Positions 56,733 through 64,000 of a stretch of 64,000 nucleotides of DNA are shown here, piece by piece (the stretch's first letter is position 1; each line of letters begins with the position of its first letter). This DNA comes from Clostridium vitabionis (GTDB lineage: Bacteria; Bacillota; Clostridia; Lachnospirales; Lachnospiraceae), in the NCBI RefSeq assembly GCF_015351765.1, contig NZ_JADKQA010000003.1, forward strand, positions 101,203 to 165,202, in the 5' to 3' direction. The notes under the pieces were generated by a model. That model made no database searches and was not told where the DNA came from. It was given only the letters and a program-made list of their open reading frames with translations. Both the position numbers and the translations under genes were made by a program.

Positions 56733-57561
56733 CAGCCGGGGCTCCCGGCTTCCGGGCGTGATTTTCCTGTTCAATCTGATTCTCACAATCGCGGCGATGG
56801 TGAATCTGTTTCACATGACCGGCCGGGCGCTGGAGACGGCGGAGATCCAGTATTCCTCGATCCTGGAGCTCTATTCGCTGATCAGTTCCCTGGAATTTGT
56901 CATGCTGCTCATCATTATGCCGGCGCTGACGGCGTCGGCGGCCTGCGGGGAGAAGGAGAGGCAGACCTTTGACCTGCTGATGACCACGCCGCTCAAGCCG
57001 CACAGCTTTATCCTGGGAAAGCTCGCCGCCTCCGAGGCGGAGATCATGGTCCTTCTGTTCTCCGCCCTGCCGGTGCAGTCGCTGGTGTTCATCTTCGGCG
57101 GTGTCACCGGGGCGGATTTTCTGCTGCTGTTCCTGGCCTACGCGGCGGCGGTGACCTATATCGGAGCCATCGGCATTTTCTGCTCGGTGATCTTCCGGAG
57201 GTCGGTGGCGGCGAACGCGGCGGCCTACGTGGCAACCGCCCTGCTGACGGCCGGGACTGCCGTGCTGTGCCGCTTTCTCAGCGGACTTTCCGGCGGCTCG
57301 GCGGGCACGCTTCCCATTCTGCTGCTGAATCCCGCGGTGACCTTCCTCTGCGTGATCAACAGCCTTACCGGCACGGGAAATCCCCAGGCCGTGCTGGCGG
57401 TCTTTTTTCCGGCAGTTTCGCAAAGCGTGCTGACCCGGCACTGGGCGCTTCTCAGCATTCTCCTGCAGGGAATCCTGGCCGCGACGCTGATTGCGCTTTC
57501 TGTCCGGCTGCTGATCCCGGGAAGGGCAGGGACGCCGGGGCGCGGGAAGCGCAGGCACTGA
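56692..57561 (+). CDS. ABC-2 type transporter permease
   Basis: A 289-residue membrane protein with six predicted helices, the usual ABC-2 permease pattern. Examples are GVIFLFNLILTIAAMVNLFH, LEFVMLLIIMPALTASAACG, FLLLFLAYAAAVTYIGAIGI and LLSILLQGILAATLIALSV. KERQTFDLLMTTPLKPHSFI after helix 2 is a typical family signature. It starts inside the ATPase gene after AAAGGCGGTGA. The last gene of the ppx-ppk-two-component-exporter run, it has no close downstream partner; a promoter for the Sel1 gene follows. Confidence 0.9.
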   Translation: MRWNPIFRKEIVTDSRGSRLPGVIFLFNLILTIAAMVNLFHMTGRALETAEIQYSSILELYSLISSLEFVMLLIIMPALTASAACGEKERQTFDLLMTTPLKPHSFILGKLAASEAEIMVLLFSALPVQSLVFIFGGVTGADFLLLFLAYAAAVTYIGAIGIFCSVIFRRSVAANAAAYVATALLTAGTAVLCRFLSGLSGGSAGTLPILLLNPAVTFLCVINSLTGTGNPQAVLAVFFPAVSQSVLTRHWALLSILLQGILAATLIALSVRLLIPGRAGTPGRGKRRH

Positions 57562-57656
57562 TCCTGCTGCCGGGAACGGTGTGGGATTCGAGCGCGGGAA
57601 GCACAGGCAGGTGCCAGGCCAGGGGGAGATCTGTGCGCTATCGCGAGAGATATTCC

Positions 57657-57685
57657 TTTTGTACCCGGACGAGGGATGCTATAAT
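57657..57685 (+). promoter_or_regulatory. Promoter of the Sel1-repeat gene
   Basis: TTTTGT (57657-57662) and TATAAT (57680-57685), 17 bases apart, with TGC forming an extended -10. It starts a new transcript after the exporter genes. Confidence 0.6.
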
Positions 57686-57750
57686 AGGGGGCAGAATCGG
57701 TTCCTGTGCCTTATGCGCGGGAGGCTTATCGAATAAAAAGGGTGAAAAAT

Positions 57751-59580
57751 ATGTCCGATAAAGAGAAATGGATATCGGATGAGTGCAGGGAAGGTGCTGA
57801 CCTCATCTGGAAACAGTGTGACACATCAAAATACGCGGACGGCATCGCCAGGCTGGATGCGGCTGCCCGCGAGGGAGACCGCGAGAGCTGGTATTTTCTC
57901 GGGAGATGTTTCAGCCTGGGATACGGCAATGTCAGTGTCAGCCGGGAGAAAGCGTACGACTGCTATCTCCGGGCAGCCCGGGGAGGAAGCAGCATGGCGG
58001 TGCTCGGCGCTCTCCAGATGGGGCAGTGGGATTCCTTTTTGCAGAAGGCAGCCGTCCGCACGGTGGCGGAAGCCTGGAAGCGGGTCCGGGAGCTGGCGAT
58101 CGCCGGGGATCCGTACGCTTCTTTTCAGGCGGCGCAGCTGATTGAGAACGGCGCGTTGCTCCGCGTGCTGCGGGAACAGGAGAGCGGAAAGTACCCGGCA
58201 GCCGCGGGTGAGGAACAGCCTGCTGCGGAGGAGGAAAAACCTGCCGCGGGTGAGGAACAGCCTGTTGCGGAGGAGGAAAAACCTGCCGCGGGTGAGGTGC
58301 CCCCGGCGGACAGTGCCGAGAAAGACGCGGGGGAAGCCCCGGAGGCGGGGAAAACTGCGGAATCGGAGAACGACACGGAGCCCGAGAAGGCTCCGGAGCC
58401 GGAGGAGAGCGCCGCTTCAGGCACCGCCGCGGCACGCGCGGAGGCGAGGAAACAGCAGGCTATGCTGCTCTCGGAGGCGGATGTCCCGCCCGTCGAGATG
58501 TGTATCGCCTATTACCAGGCGGCAGCGGCAGGCGGGATCGCCTCTGCGATCGAGAAGCTCGGCCGCTGCTATCAGGAAGGGCAGTACATTCCCGCGGACG
58601 AGGAGCAGTATCTCGCCTGCGCGGCGGAGTGCGCGAAGCTCGGAAATGCCTGGGGCCTCTGCGAGCTCGGACAGCGATGCGAGGCGGAGGGCAACGGGGA
58701 TTTCGCCTTCCAGTATTTCCGCGCCGCGGATATCCAGGGTGACAAGCGGGCTGCCCTGCCGCTCGGCCGCTATTATCTGGCGGGAAAGGTTACCCGCCGC
58801 GATGTGAAGGCAGCGGAGGACTGCTTCGAGAAGGCGGCGGAATCCGGCGATCCGGGAAGCTTCCTTGAGCTGGGCAACCTGTTTTACCGGGACGAGCTGG
58901 TGGAGCGTGATGACGAGAAGGCGTTCTACTGGTACAGCCTTGCGTACAGCAAGGGTTACCGGGAAGCTGCCCTGCCGCTGGCGAAGCTCTATCTCCGGGA
59001 TGCGGAGACCAGGAGTGTGCCCAAAGCCGTGAATCTTCTCCAGGAGGCAGCGAAGAGCGGGCAGCAGGAGACAGTCCGGGAGGCAAGCCTTGCGCTCGGC
59101 AATATTTACCGGGACGGCATCACCGGGACGGCGGAGCCCATGGAGGCCGTCAGATGGTATGAGAACGGGGCAAAGGCGGGAAGCGCGGAGTGCGCGGAGC
59201 TGCTGGGCCTGTTCTATTACCAGGGCGAGGACGGCGTTCCGGCGGACGATGAGAAGGCATTTACCTGGCTTAACCGCTGCTATGAGAAGGGAACCCTGCA
59301 GGCGGTCAGCAAGCTGGCAACCCTGTATCTCGAGGGAAGGGGCTGTGATGCCGACGAAAAGAAGGCATTTGCCCTGTTCGAGGAGGCCTCGGGGAAGGAG
59401 TACGACGGGTATGCCTTCTATATGCTCGGCGGGCTCTATGAGAAGCGCGGTGGGTCCGACAACCTGGAGAAGGCGGTGGACTGCTATCAGCAGGCCTCGT
59501 CGATGGGGTATGAGGGAGCCGCGGCGAAGCTCGGGCATTTCAAAAAGAATCTCTTCGGACGGTGGAAAGTTACCGGCTGA
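57751..59580 (+). CDS. Sel1/TPR-like repeat protein with Glu-Lys linker
   Basis: A 609-residue protein made of many Sel1-type helical repeats (about 36 residues each), a protein-interaction scaffold. Repeats include ESWYFLGRCFSLGYGNVSVS, GIASAIEKLGRCYQEGQYIP, DPGSFLELGNLFYRDELVER and AECAELLGLFYYQGEDGVPA. Between residues about 150 and 235 lies a Pro/Ala/Glu/Lys-rich linker with a 14-residue tandem unit (AAGEEQPVAEEEKP), encoded by 42-bp near-identical repeats around 58197-58300. No signal peptide or catalytic motif is seen. Met 57751 follows AAGGGTGA. Function unknown; Sel1 proteins often bring signalling partners together. Confidence 0.85.
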   Translation: MSDKEKWISDECREGADLIWKQCDTSKYADGIARLDAAAREGDRESWYFLGRCFSLGYGNVSVSREKAYDCYLRAARGGSSMAVLGALQMGQWDSFLQKAAVRTVAEAWKRVRELAIAGDPYASFQAAQLIENGALLRVLREQESGKYPAAAGEEQPAAEEEKPAAGEEQPVAEEEKPAAGEVPPADSAEKDAGEAPEAGKTAESENDTEPEKAPEPEESAASGTAAARAEARKQQAMLLSEADVPPVEMCIAYYQAAAAGGIASAIEKLGRCYQEGQYIPADEEQYLACAAECAKLGNAWGLCELGQRCEAEGNGDFAFQYFRAADIQGDKRAALPLGRYYLAGKVTRRDVKAAEDCFEKAAESGDPGSFLELGNLFYRDELVERDDEKAFYWYSLAYSKGYREAALPLAKLYLRDAETRSVPKAVNLLQEAAKSGQQETVREASLALGNIYRDGITGTAEPMEAVRWYENGAKAGSAECAELLGLFYYQGEDGVPADDEKAFTWLNRCYEKGTLQAVSKLATLYLEGRGCDADEKKAFALFEEASGKEYDGYAFYMLGGLYEKRGGSDNLEKAVDCYQQASSMGYEGAAAKLGHFKKNLFGRWKVTG

Positions 59581-59726
59581 TCGGATATACTGGAAAAACC
59601 GGAATTTTTCCGGGAGTGACCAAGAAGAGACTGGACCGGCAGGCGGGACGCATATCTCCATCGGGCGGAGCCTGCGGGGCAAAAGGGAAGATCAGGCGGC
59701 TGGCGGCCGCGATGCAGGAGGTTAGG

Positions 59727-61220
59727 ATGGATCAGATCAAGTATAACAGCACCAGAGGCGGCGAGAGCGGAATTTCGGCATCCCGGGCGATTCTCGAGGG
59801 AATCTCGAAGGACGGCGGCCTGTTCATGCCGGATCATTTTCCGGCGCTGGACAAGAGCCTCAGGGAACTTGCCGATATGGACTACCGCGGCGTCGCCTAC
59901 GAGGTGATGAAGCTGTTTCTCACGGATTACACGGAGGAGGAGCTGAAAAACTGCATTAACAGCGCCTATGATGAGAAATTCGATACCCCGGAGATCGCGC
60001 CTCTCGTTTACGCGGACGGCGTCTACTATCTCGAGCTGTTCCACGGCAGGACGATCGCTTTCAAGGATATGGCACTGTCGATCCTGCCGCATCTCATGAC
60101 GACAGCCGCAAAGAAGAACGGCGTCACCAACGAGATTGTCATCCTGACGGCGACGAGCGGCGATACGGGGAAGGCGGCTATGGCCGGTTTTGCCGACGTT
60201 CCGGGTACCAGGATTATTGTGTTTTATCCGAAGGGCGGCGTCAGCCATGTGCAGGAGCTGCAGATGCTCACCCAGAAGGGGGACAATACCTATGTGGTCG
60301 GGGAGACCGGGAATTTTGACGACGCGCAGACCGGGGTCAAAAAAATCTTCGGCGACAGGGCATTTGCCGACAGGCTCGCGAAGGCGGGCTTCCAGCTGTC
60401 CTCCGCCAATTCCATCAACATCGGGCGCCTGATTCCCCAGGTGGTTTACTATGTCTACGCATACACGAGGCTTCTCGGAACCCACCGGATCATGCCGGGG
60501 GAGAAGGTGAACTTCACCGTTCCGACCGGAAACTTCGGCAATATCCTCGCCGCCTATTTTGCGAAGCGGATCGGGATCCCGGTGAACCGCCTGATCTGCG
60601 CCTCCAACGACAACAAGGTTCTCTATGATTTCTTTCAGACCGGGACCTATGACCGGAACCGCGAATTCATCCTCACGACGTCCCCGTCCATGGATATCCT
60701 GATTTCCAGCAACCTCGAGAGACTGATCTACCTGGCCTGCGGCGAGGACGCGGAGGAGACGAGGAAGCTGATGGCTGAGCTCGCGGAGACCGGAAAGTAT
60801 ACCGTCACCCCAGAGATGCGGGAGCGGATGAAGGATTTTCTTGGCGGCTATGCTACCCAGGAGGAAAATGCGGCGGAGATCCGCCGGCTCTTCGAGGCTA
60901 CGCACTACCTGATCGACACCCACACCGGCGTTGCCTCCTGCGTATACCACGCTTACCGGGAAAATACCGGGGATAAGACCGTGACGGTGATTTCCTCCAC
61001 GGCGAGCCCGTACAAATTCGCCTCCAGCGTCATGAGCGCGATCCGCGGCGACGGGGAGAAAAAGAAGGACGACTTCGCACTGATCGATGAGATGGAGAGA
61101 GTTTCCGGCGTCTCGATCCCGCCGGCGATCCGGGAGATCCGGAACGCGGAGATCCGCCACCATCACACCTGCGCGCCGGCGGAGATGGAGAACATGGTGG
61201 CAGAGCTTCTTGGCCTCTGA
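59727..61220 (+). CDS. thrC: Threonine synthase ThrC
   Basis: A 497-residue PLP enzyme that converts O-phosphohomoserine to threonine (EC 4.2.3.1). The PLP Lys is Lys113 in HGRTIAFKDMALSILPHL. The phosphate-binding and cofactor segments are VILTATSGDTGKAAMAGFAD and NFTVPTGNFGNILAAYFAK. The N-terminal YNSTRGGESGISASRAILEG is typical. Met 59727 was chosen because AGGAGG (59716-59721) precedes it; the open frame continues upstream to 59562 without a ribosome site. No hom or thrB is adjacent, so the gene is separate from the rest of the threonine pathway. Confidence 0.95.
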   Translation: MDQIKYNSTRGGESGISASRAILEGISKDGGLFMPDHFPALDKSLRELADMDYRGVAYEVMKLFLTDYTEEELKNCINSAYDEKFDTPEIAPLVYADGVYYLELFHGRTIAFKDMALSILPHLMTTAAKKNGVTNEIVILTATSGDTGKAAMAGFADVPGTRIIVFYPKGGVSHVQELQMLTQKGDNTYVVGETGNFDDAQTGVKKIFGDRAFADRLAKAGFQLSSANSINIGRLIPQVVYYVYAYTRLLGTHRIMPGEKVNFTVPTGNFGNILAAYFAKRIGIPVNRLICASNDNKVLYDFFQTGTYDRNREFILTTSPSMDILISSNLERLIYLACGEDAEETRKLMAELAETGKYTVTPEMRERMKDFLGGYATQEENAAEIRRLFEATHYLIDTHTGVASCVYHAYRENTGDKTVTVISSTASPYKFASSVMSAIRGDGEKKKDDFALIDEMERVSGVSIPPAIREIRNAEIRHHHTCAPAEMENMVAELLGL

Positions 61221-61260
61221 ATCTTCAGAGGGCTGTAATCGGTTTGAAAGAAATTTGTGG

Positions 61261-61266
61261 TATACT
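61261..61266 (+). promoter_or_regulatory. Candidate -10 element for the cell-wall-binding protein gene
   Basis: TATACT preceded by TTTGTGG, 40 bases after thrC and about 30 bases before the start codon. No clear -35 lies at the proper distance, so support is weak. Confidence 0.35.
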
Positions 61267-61297
61267 GGTTGCAGCATCAGAAGAAGGGAGTTGTCCT

Positions 61298-62392
61298 ATG
61301 AAAGCAAAGAATACGATCCGTGCGGCCCTGGCAGCGGCGGCGCTCGGTGTGGTTCTCCTCGGCCCGGCTGGTGGACTTGAGACCCGCGCCGCGCAAACCA
61401 CGTCGTCAACAACGCTTAAGGAGGGTTGGATCCAGCAGAACGGCCACTGGTACTATCAGAAGAGCGATGGCTTTTTCTACAAGGGCTGGCTGCAGATCGG
61501 AGATAAATACTATTACCTCAATACCGACGGGAGCATGAAGACCGGCTGGCTCAAATTTGACAACAGCTGGTATTATCTCGAGGACAGCGGAGTTATGCAT
61601 ACCGGCTGGCTCCAGCTGGACGGCAAGTGGTATTATCTGGGTGCCGACGGCCGCATGTACACCGGCTGGAAGCAGATGAACGGTTCCTGGTATTACTTCC
61701 ATTCCGCCGGGGATATGCAGACCGGCTGGCGGAAGACCGGGGACACCTGGTACTATCTGAACAGCGACGGCAAGATGGCCGAGGGCTGGAAGCAGATCGA
61801 TGACAGCTGGCATTATTTCACCAAGGGCGGGGATAAGGCCGGCAAGATGGTTACCGGCTGGCAGACGATCGACAGCCAGGTGTACTACCTCCGCGAGAGT
61901 GACGGCGTCATGCTTACCGGCTGGCTCCAGGATTCCAATGGAAAATACTACTATATGAAGACCTCCGGCGCCATGGCCACCGGCTGGCGGCAGATCGATG
62001 GTTCCTGGTACTATTTTGCAGATAATGGCCAGATGGCCACCGGCTGGCTCCAGCTGGCCAGCAAGTGGTACTATCTGGATCCGACCTACGGAAAGATGGC
62101 GCAGAGCGCGACGCTCACGATCGACGGCAAGAGCTATTCCTTTGACGGAAACGGCGAGTGGACGGGATCGGCGGGAAACTCGTCCGCCTCGGCATCCGCG
62201 AAAACATCGTCCGCCCAGACGCCGGCATTTTCCCCGTCAACCTCGTCCTCAGACGGGGCGGGGCCGGGAGGTTCGGATTCTTCGTCCACGTCGACGGAAT
62301 CTCCGGGCAGTTCCTCCCCGGGAAGTTCCTCCTCTGGCAGTTCCGGCAGCTCGCAGAGCGCCCCGGGAACCGGGTCGTCGAAATGGGGATGA
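61298..62392 (+). CDS. Secreted cell-wall-binding (choline-binding-type) repeat protein
   Basis: A 364-residue secreted protein. A signal peptide (RAALAAAALGVVLLGPAGGL) is followed by about eleven cell-wall-binding repeats of roughly 20 residues, each with GW, a hydrophobic, WYY or YYY and a DG/NG turn, for example GWLQLDGKWYYLGADGRMYT. These resemble the repeats of choline- and glucan-binding proteins, which bind teichoic acid or polysaccharide. No enzyme domain is attached, so it is a pure binding protein. A Ser/Pro/Gly-rich tail of about 70 residues ends it. Met 61298 follows AAGGGAG. A strong terminator lies about 60 bases downstream. Confidence 0.85.
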   Translation: MKAKNTIRAALAAAALGVVLLGPAGGLETRAAQTTSSTTLKEGWIQQNGHWYYQKSDGFFYKGWLQIGDKYYYLNTDGSMKTGWLKFDNSWYYLEDSGVMHTGWLQLDGKWYYLGADGRMYTGWKQMNGSWYYFHSAGDMQTGWRKTGDTWYYLNSDGKMAEGWKQIDDSWHYFTKGGDKAGKMVTGWQTIDSQVYYLRESDGVMLTGWLQDSNGKYYYMKTSGAMATGWRQIDGSWYYFADNGQMATGWLQLASKWYYLDPTYGKMAQSATLTIDGKSYSFDGNGEWTGSAGNSSASASAKTSSAQTPAFSPSTSSSDGAGPGGSDSSSTSTESPGSSSPGSSSSGSSGSSQSAPGTGSSKWG

Positions 62393-62452
62393 CCGGCCGG
62401 CAGCCTGCCTTAGACAGCTGCAGGGAGTTCTGCATATTTTGAACCATACAGC

Positions 62453-62502
62453 AAACGGGACATCCGTTTCCCTCATCGTGAGGGCGGATGTCCCGTTTTT
62501 TT
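62453..62502 (+). terminator. Terminator after the cell-wall-binding protein gene
   Basis: AAACGGGACATCCG pairs with CGGATGTCCCGTTT, with an inner CCCTCA/TGAGGG stem, followed by a run of T. Family A repeat material begins immediately after it. Confidence 0.92.
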
Positions 62503-62504
62503 AG

Positions 62505-62580
62505 GCAGAGCACTTAACAATAACCAGCCACTTAACGAGGACAAGCGAAAGCGCAGTTCGAACTTAGCAAATTTGCTTGT
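62505..62580. repeat. Family A mosaic repeat, copy 3 (single unit, reverse orientation)
   Basis: From GCAGAGCACTTAACAATAAC to AGCAAATTTGCTTGT, this 76-base stretch is the reverse complement of the module at 3390-3465, differing at a few positions. It touches the stop codon (TCA at 62581-62583) of the - strand gene, and also the terminator at the other side, so it lies exactly between two convergent gene ends. Confidence 0.9.
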
Positions 62581-63198
62581 TCAGCCCATCTCTTTTGTCC
62601 GGAGAAAAGCCTGGTACTGTTCCTTCTCCCGGTCTCCGAGGGAGAAATAGGCGTCGTCGCCGGCCTTTTCGAGAAAACCGGCCATTCTGTCAAATTCGCG
62701 GAGCTCCTCTGCGCGGATGAGGCGGGCGATCCCGTGGGTCATCTCCCAGAGCTCGCTCATCGCCCGGGCGGCCTTCTCCCTATCGGAGGATTTCAGGAGG
62801 CCGAACCATTTCCGCGAGTAATTCTCACTGTGGCAGGTTTCCAGGTACCGGAGAAAGGTGTTGCGGAGTTCCCAGTAGAGGGCGTCTTCCGCCGCTTCAT
62901 CCCCTTCGGGAACGACCATAAATCCCAGGAGGTCCAGGCACTCCCGGACTGTCTTCTCCGCCTCGCGCCGGGAGACCAGGGGCTTTTTCCGAAGATCCAG
63001 GAGGCGGAGGCAGGCCAGCAGCCCGAGGTCTGCCCGGAAGTGCTTCCCCGCGCGGCGGTAACGATGGTCAAATAGCGCTCTCCTGAGGCTCCTTTCCTCC
63101 CCGGAACCGCCATCCGGCAGTCCGCCCAGCAGGGCGAGCCGTTTTGCCGGATCTGTTTCGAGGTAGAAAGGGAGCCATTTTTCGTCAGATGCAAACAT
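62581..63198 (-). CDS. Protein of unknown function downstream of glutamine synthetase
   Basis: A 205-residue soluble, mainly helical protein rich in Leu, Arg and Glu. It begins MFASDEKWLPFYLETDPAKR, has a central YWELRNTFLRYLETCHSENY and ends FLRTKEMG. There is no signal or membrane helix and no motif I recognise. GAGGGGCAGA precedes Met 63198. It lies 18 bases downstream of the type III glutamine synthetase on the same strand, so the two are probably cotranscribed and a nitrogen-related or accessory role is possible (inference). Confidence 0.7.
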   Translation of the reverse strand: MFASDEKWLPFYLETDPAKRLALLGGLPDGGSGEERSLRRALFDHRYRRAGKHFRADLGLLACLRLLDLRKKPLVSRREAEKTVRECLDLLGFMVVPEGDEAAEDALYWELRNTFLRYLETCHSENYSRKWFGLLKSSDREKAARAMSELWEMTHGIARLIRAEELREFDRMAGFLEKAGDDAYFSLGDREKEQYQAFLRTKEMG

Positions 63199-63216
63199 TC
63201 TGCCCCTCGGTTCCGA

Positions 63217-64000
63217 TTACAGCTCGAACAGCATGTCGCCGTAGCTCGGGAACGGCCACAGATCCTTGTCGCAGAGCATCTCCAGCCGGTCTGCCGGCTC
63301 CCGGAGTGCGTGCATTCCCGGAACGACGTGCTGGAGGCAGTAGAAGGCTTTCTGCCGCTCATCGGTGATGGCCGCGGCGATGTCAGTCTGCTTGGCAAGC
63401 TCCAGGAGCGCTGCCCGCATATCGGCGAGATTCCGGGAGGTATCCTTCAGCATGTCGGTCTGGGTGGAAATGTCCGCGTCGGGGCAGGCCTCACGAACCG
63501 TGTTGATGGATTCGGCGAGCCTTGTCGTGTACTTCACCATCGCCGGGATCAGGCGCTTCCGGGCCAGGTTCATCATTGCCCGGGACTCAATATTGATGGT
63601 TTTCGCATAATTCTCATACTCGATCTCCCGGCGGGATTCGAGCTCTGCCCGGGTGTAGACGCCGAGCTCCTCGAACATCCGGACATTTTCCTCACGGACG
63701 AGGGCATCGACGGACTCCACGCCGGAGCGGAAGTTCGGAAGGCCGCGCCGTTCCGCCTCCTTCACCCACTCGTCGGAATAGCCGTTGCCGTTGAAGACGA
63801 TTCTCCGGTGCGCGCTCAGGAGGTTCTTGATCATGTCGTGAACCGCCATCTGGAAGTCGTCCGCCTTCTCCAGCTCGTCCGCGGCGTCGCGGAAGGCCTC
63901 AGCCACGATGGTGTTCAGCACCACGTTGGGGGAGGAGATGGAGGCGGAGGAGCCGACCATGCGGAACTCAAATTTATTTCCGGTGAAGGCGAAGGGCGAT
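63217..64000 (-). CDS. glnN: Type III glutamine synthetase GlnN, C-terminal part (truncated by window edge)
   Basis: The C-terminal 260 or so residues of a type III (GlnN) glutamine synthetase, which makes glutamine from glutamate and ammonia. The visible part begins within SPFAFTGNKFEFRMVGSSAS, a block conserved in the family, and continues with SPNVVLNTIVAEAF, RIVFNGNGYSDEWVKEAERR and the late helical part KTINIESRAMMNLARKRLIP. The N-terminal half, including the other active-site strands, lies beyond position 64000. It is followed by a cotranscribed gene of unknown function. With GdhA, GltS and the GlnK/GlnL-type system, it completes an ammonia/glutamate set in this window. Confidence 0.94.
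   Translation of the reverse strand, partial: SPFAFTGNKFEFRMVGSSASISSPNVVLNTIVAEAFRDAADELEKADDFQMAVHDMIKNLLSAHRRIVFNGNGYSDEWVKEAERRGLPNFRSGVESVDALVREENVRMFEELGVYTRAELESRREIEYENYAKTINIESRAMMNLARKRLIPAMVKYTTRLAESINTVREACPDADISTQTDMLKDTSRNLADMRAALLELAKQTDIAAAITDERQKAFYCLQHVVPGMHALREPADRLEMLCDKDLWPFPSYGDMLFEL

Noticed and set aside
59562-59726. N-terminal extension of threonine synthase
   Set aside because: No ribosome site upstream, and the family start with YNSTRGGESG is at 59727 after AGGAGG.
1-64000. tRNA, rRNA, phage or transposase genes
   Set aside because: No cloverleaf, rRNA-like or recombinase/transposase sequence was recognised on either strand by eye; a covariance search would be decisive.

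Overview
The window looks like chromosomal DNA of a fairly GC-rich clostridial Firmicute, most likely a Lachnospiraceae-type gut anaerobe. This is an inference from gene content: Shine-Dalgarno sites close to AGGAGG before almost every gene, lipoproteins with CGGSSS-type lipoboxes, a GlnK/GlnL (YcbA/YcbB-type) two-component system, GltS beside NADP-type glutamate dehydrogenase, a type III glutamine synthetase, LuxS, and a choline-binding-type repeat protein. I saw no tRNA, rRNA, CRISPR array, insertion sequence or prophage gene. Nearly all genes lie on the + strand in tightly packed, often overlapping operons.

Layout. 1-3183: end of an unidentified gene, then uxuA-uxuB (D-fructuronate to 2-keto-3-deoxygluconate). 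3184-3758: a mosaic repeat array and a terminator. 3759-5601 (- strand): flavodoxin-like protein, small membrane protein and a GntR/FCD regulator. 6095-13509: a sugar-acid operon of zinc dehydrogenase, three-part TRAP transporter, uxaB and uxaA. uxuAB and uxaBA converge on 2-keto-3-deoxygluconate, and the dehydrogenase resembles enzymes that oxidise L-galactonate or L-gulonate to a keto-uronate. 13711-19252: mreB-like, recD2, comF, a YcxB-like protein and luxS. 19282-24935: trpS, carA, carB. 25041-31257: an AraC regulator facing a methyl-galactoside (mglBAC) transporter whose permease carries a large coiled-coil extension. 31622-36794: a glutamine/glutamate module of sensor kinase, YcbB-type regulator, GltS and GdhA.

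36795-42245: S1-domain protein, D-aminoacyl-tRNA deacylase (dtd), M18 aminopeptidase, a secreted FKBP/trigger-factor-like lipoprotein and a phosphoribosyltransferase. 42383-43321 (- strand): a 2-hydroxyacid dehydrogenase. 43666-47097: an exported membrane-anchored protein, a 77-residue protein, plsC and pheA. 47184-57561: a run of ppx/gppA, ppk1, response regulator, sensor kinase, an 842-residue exported protein and a two-gene ABC-2 exporter. 57751-62392: Sel1-repeat protein, threonine synthase and a cell-wall-binding repeat protein. 62581-64000 (- strand): a protein of unknown function downstream of a truncated type III glutamine synthetase.

The most unusual features are two dispersed intergenic repeat families. 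Family A is a mosaic of modules around the palindrome GCAAATTTGC. It sits at gene 3' ends and supplies the stop codon of dtd. Family B consists of hairpin elements marked by CTGTTCAG or CTGAACAG ends. Also notable are the coiled-coil MglC, the polyphosphate/two-component/exporter cluster, and a structured carA leader with a strong in-frame upstream start.
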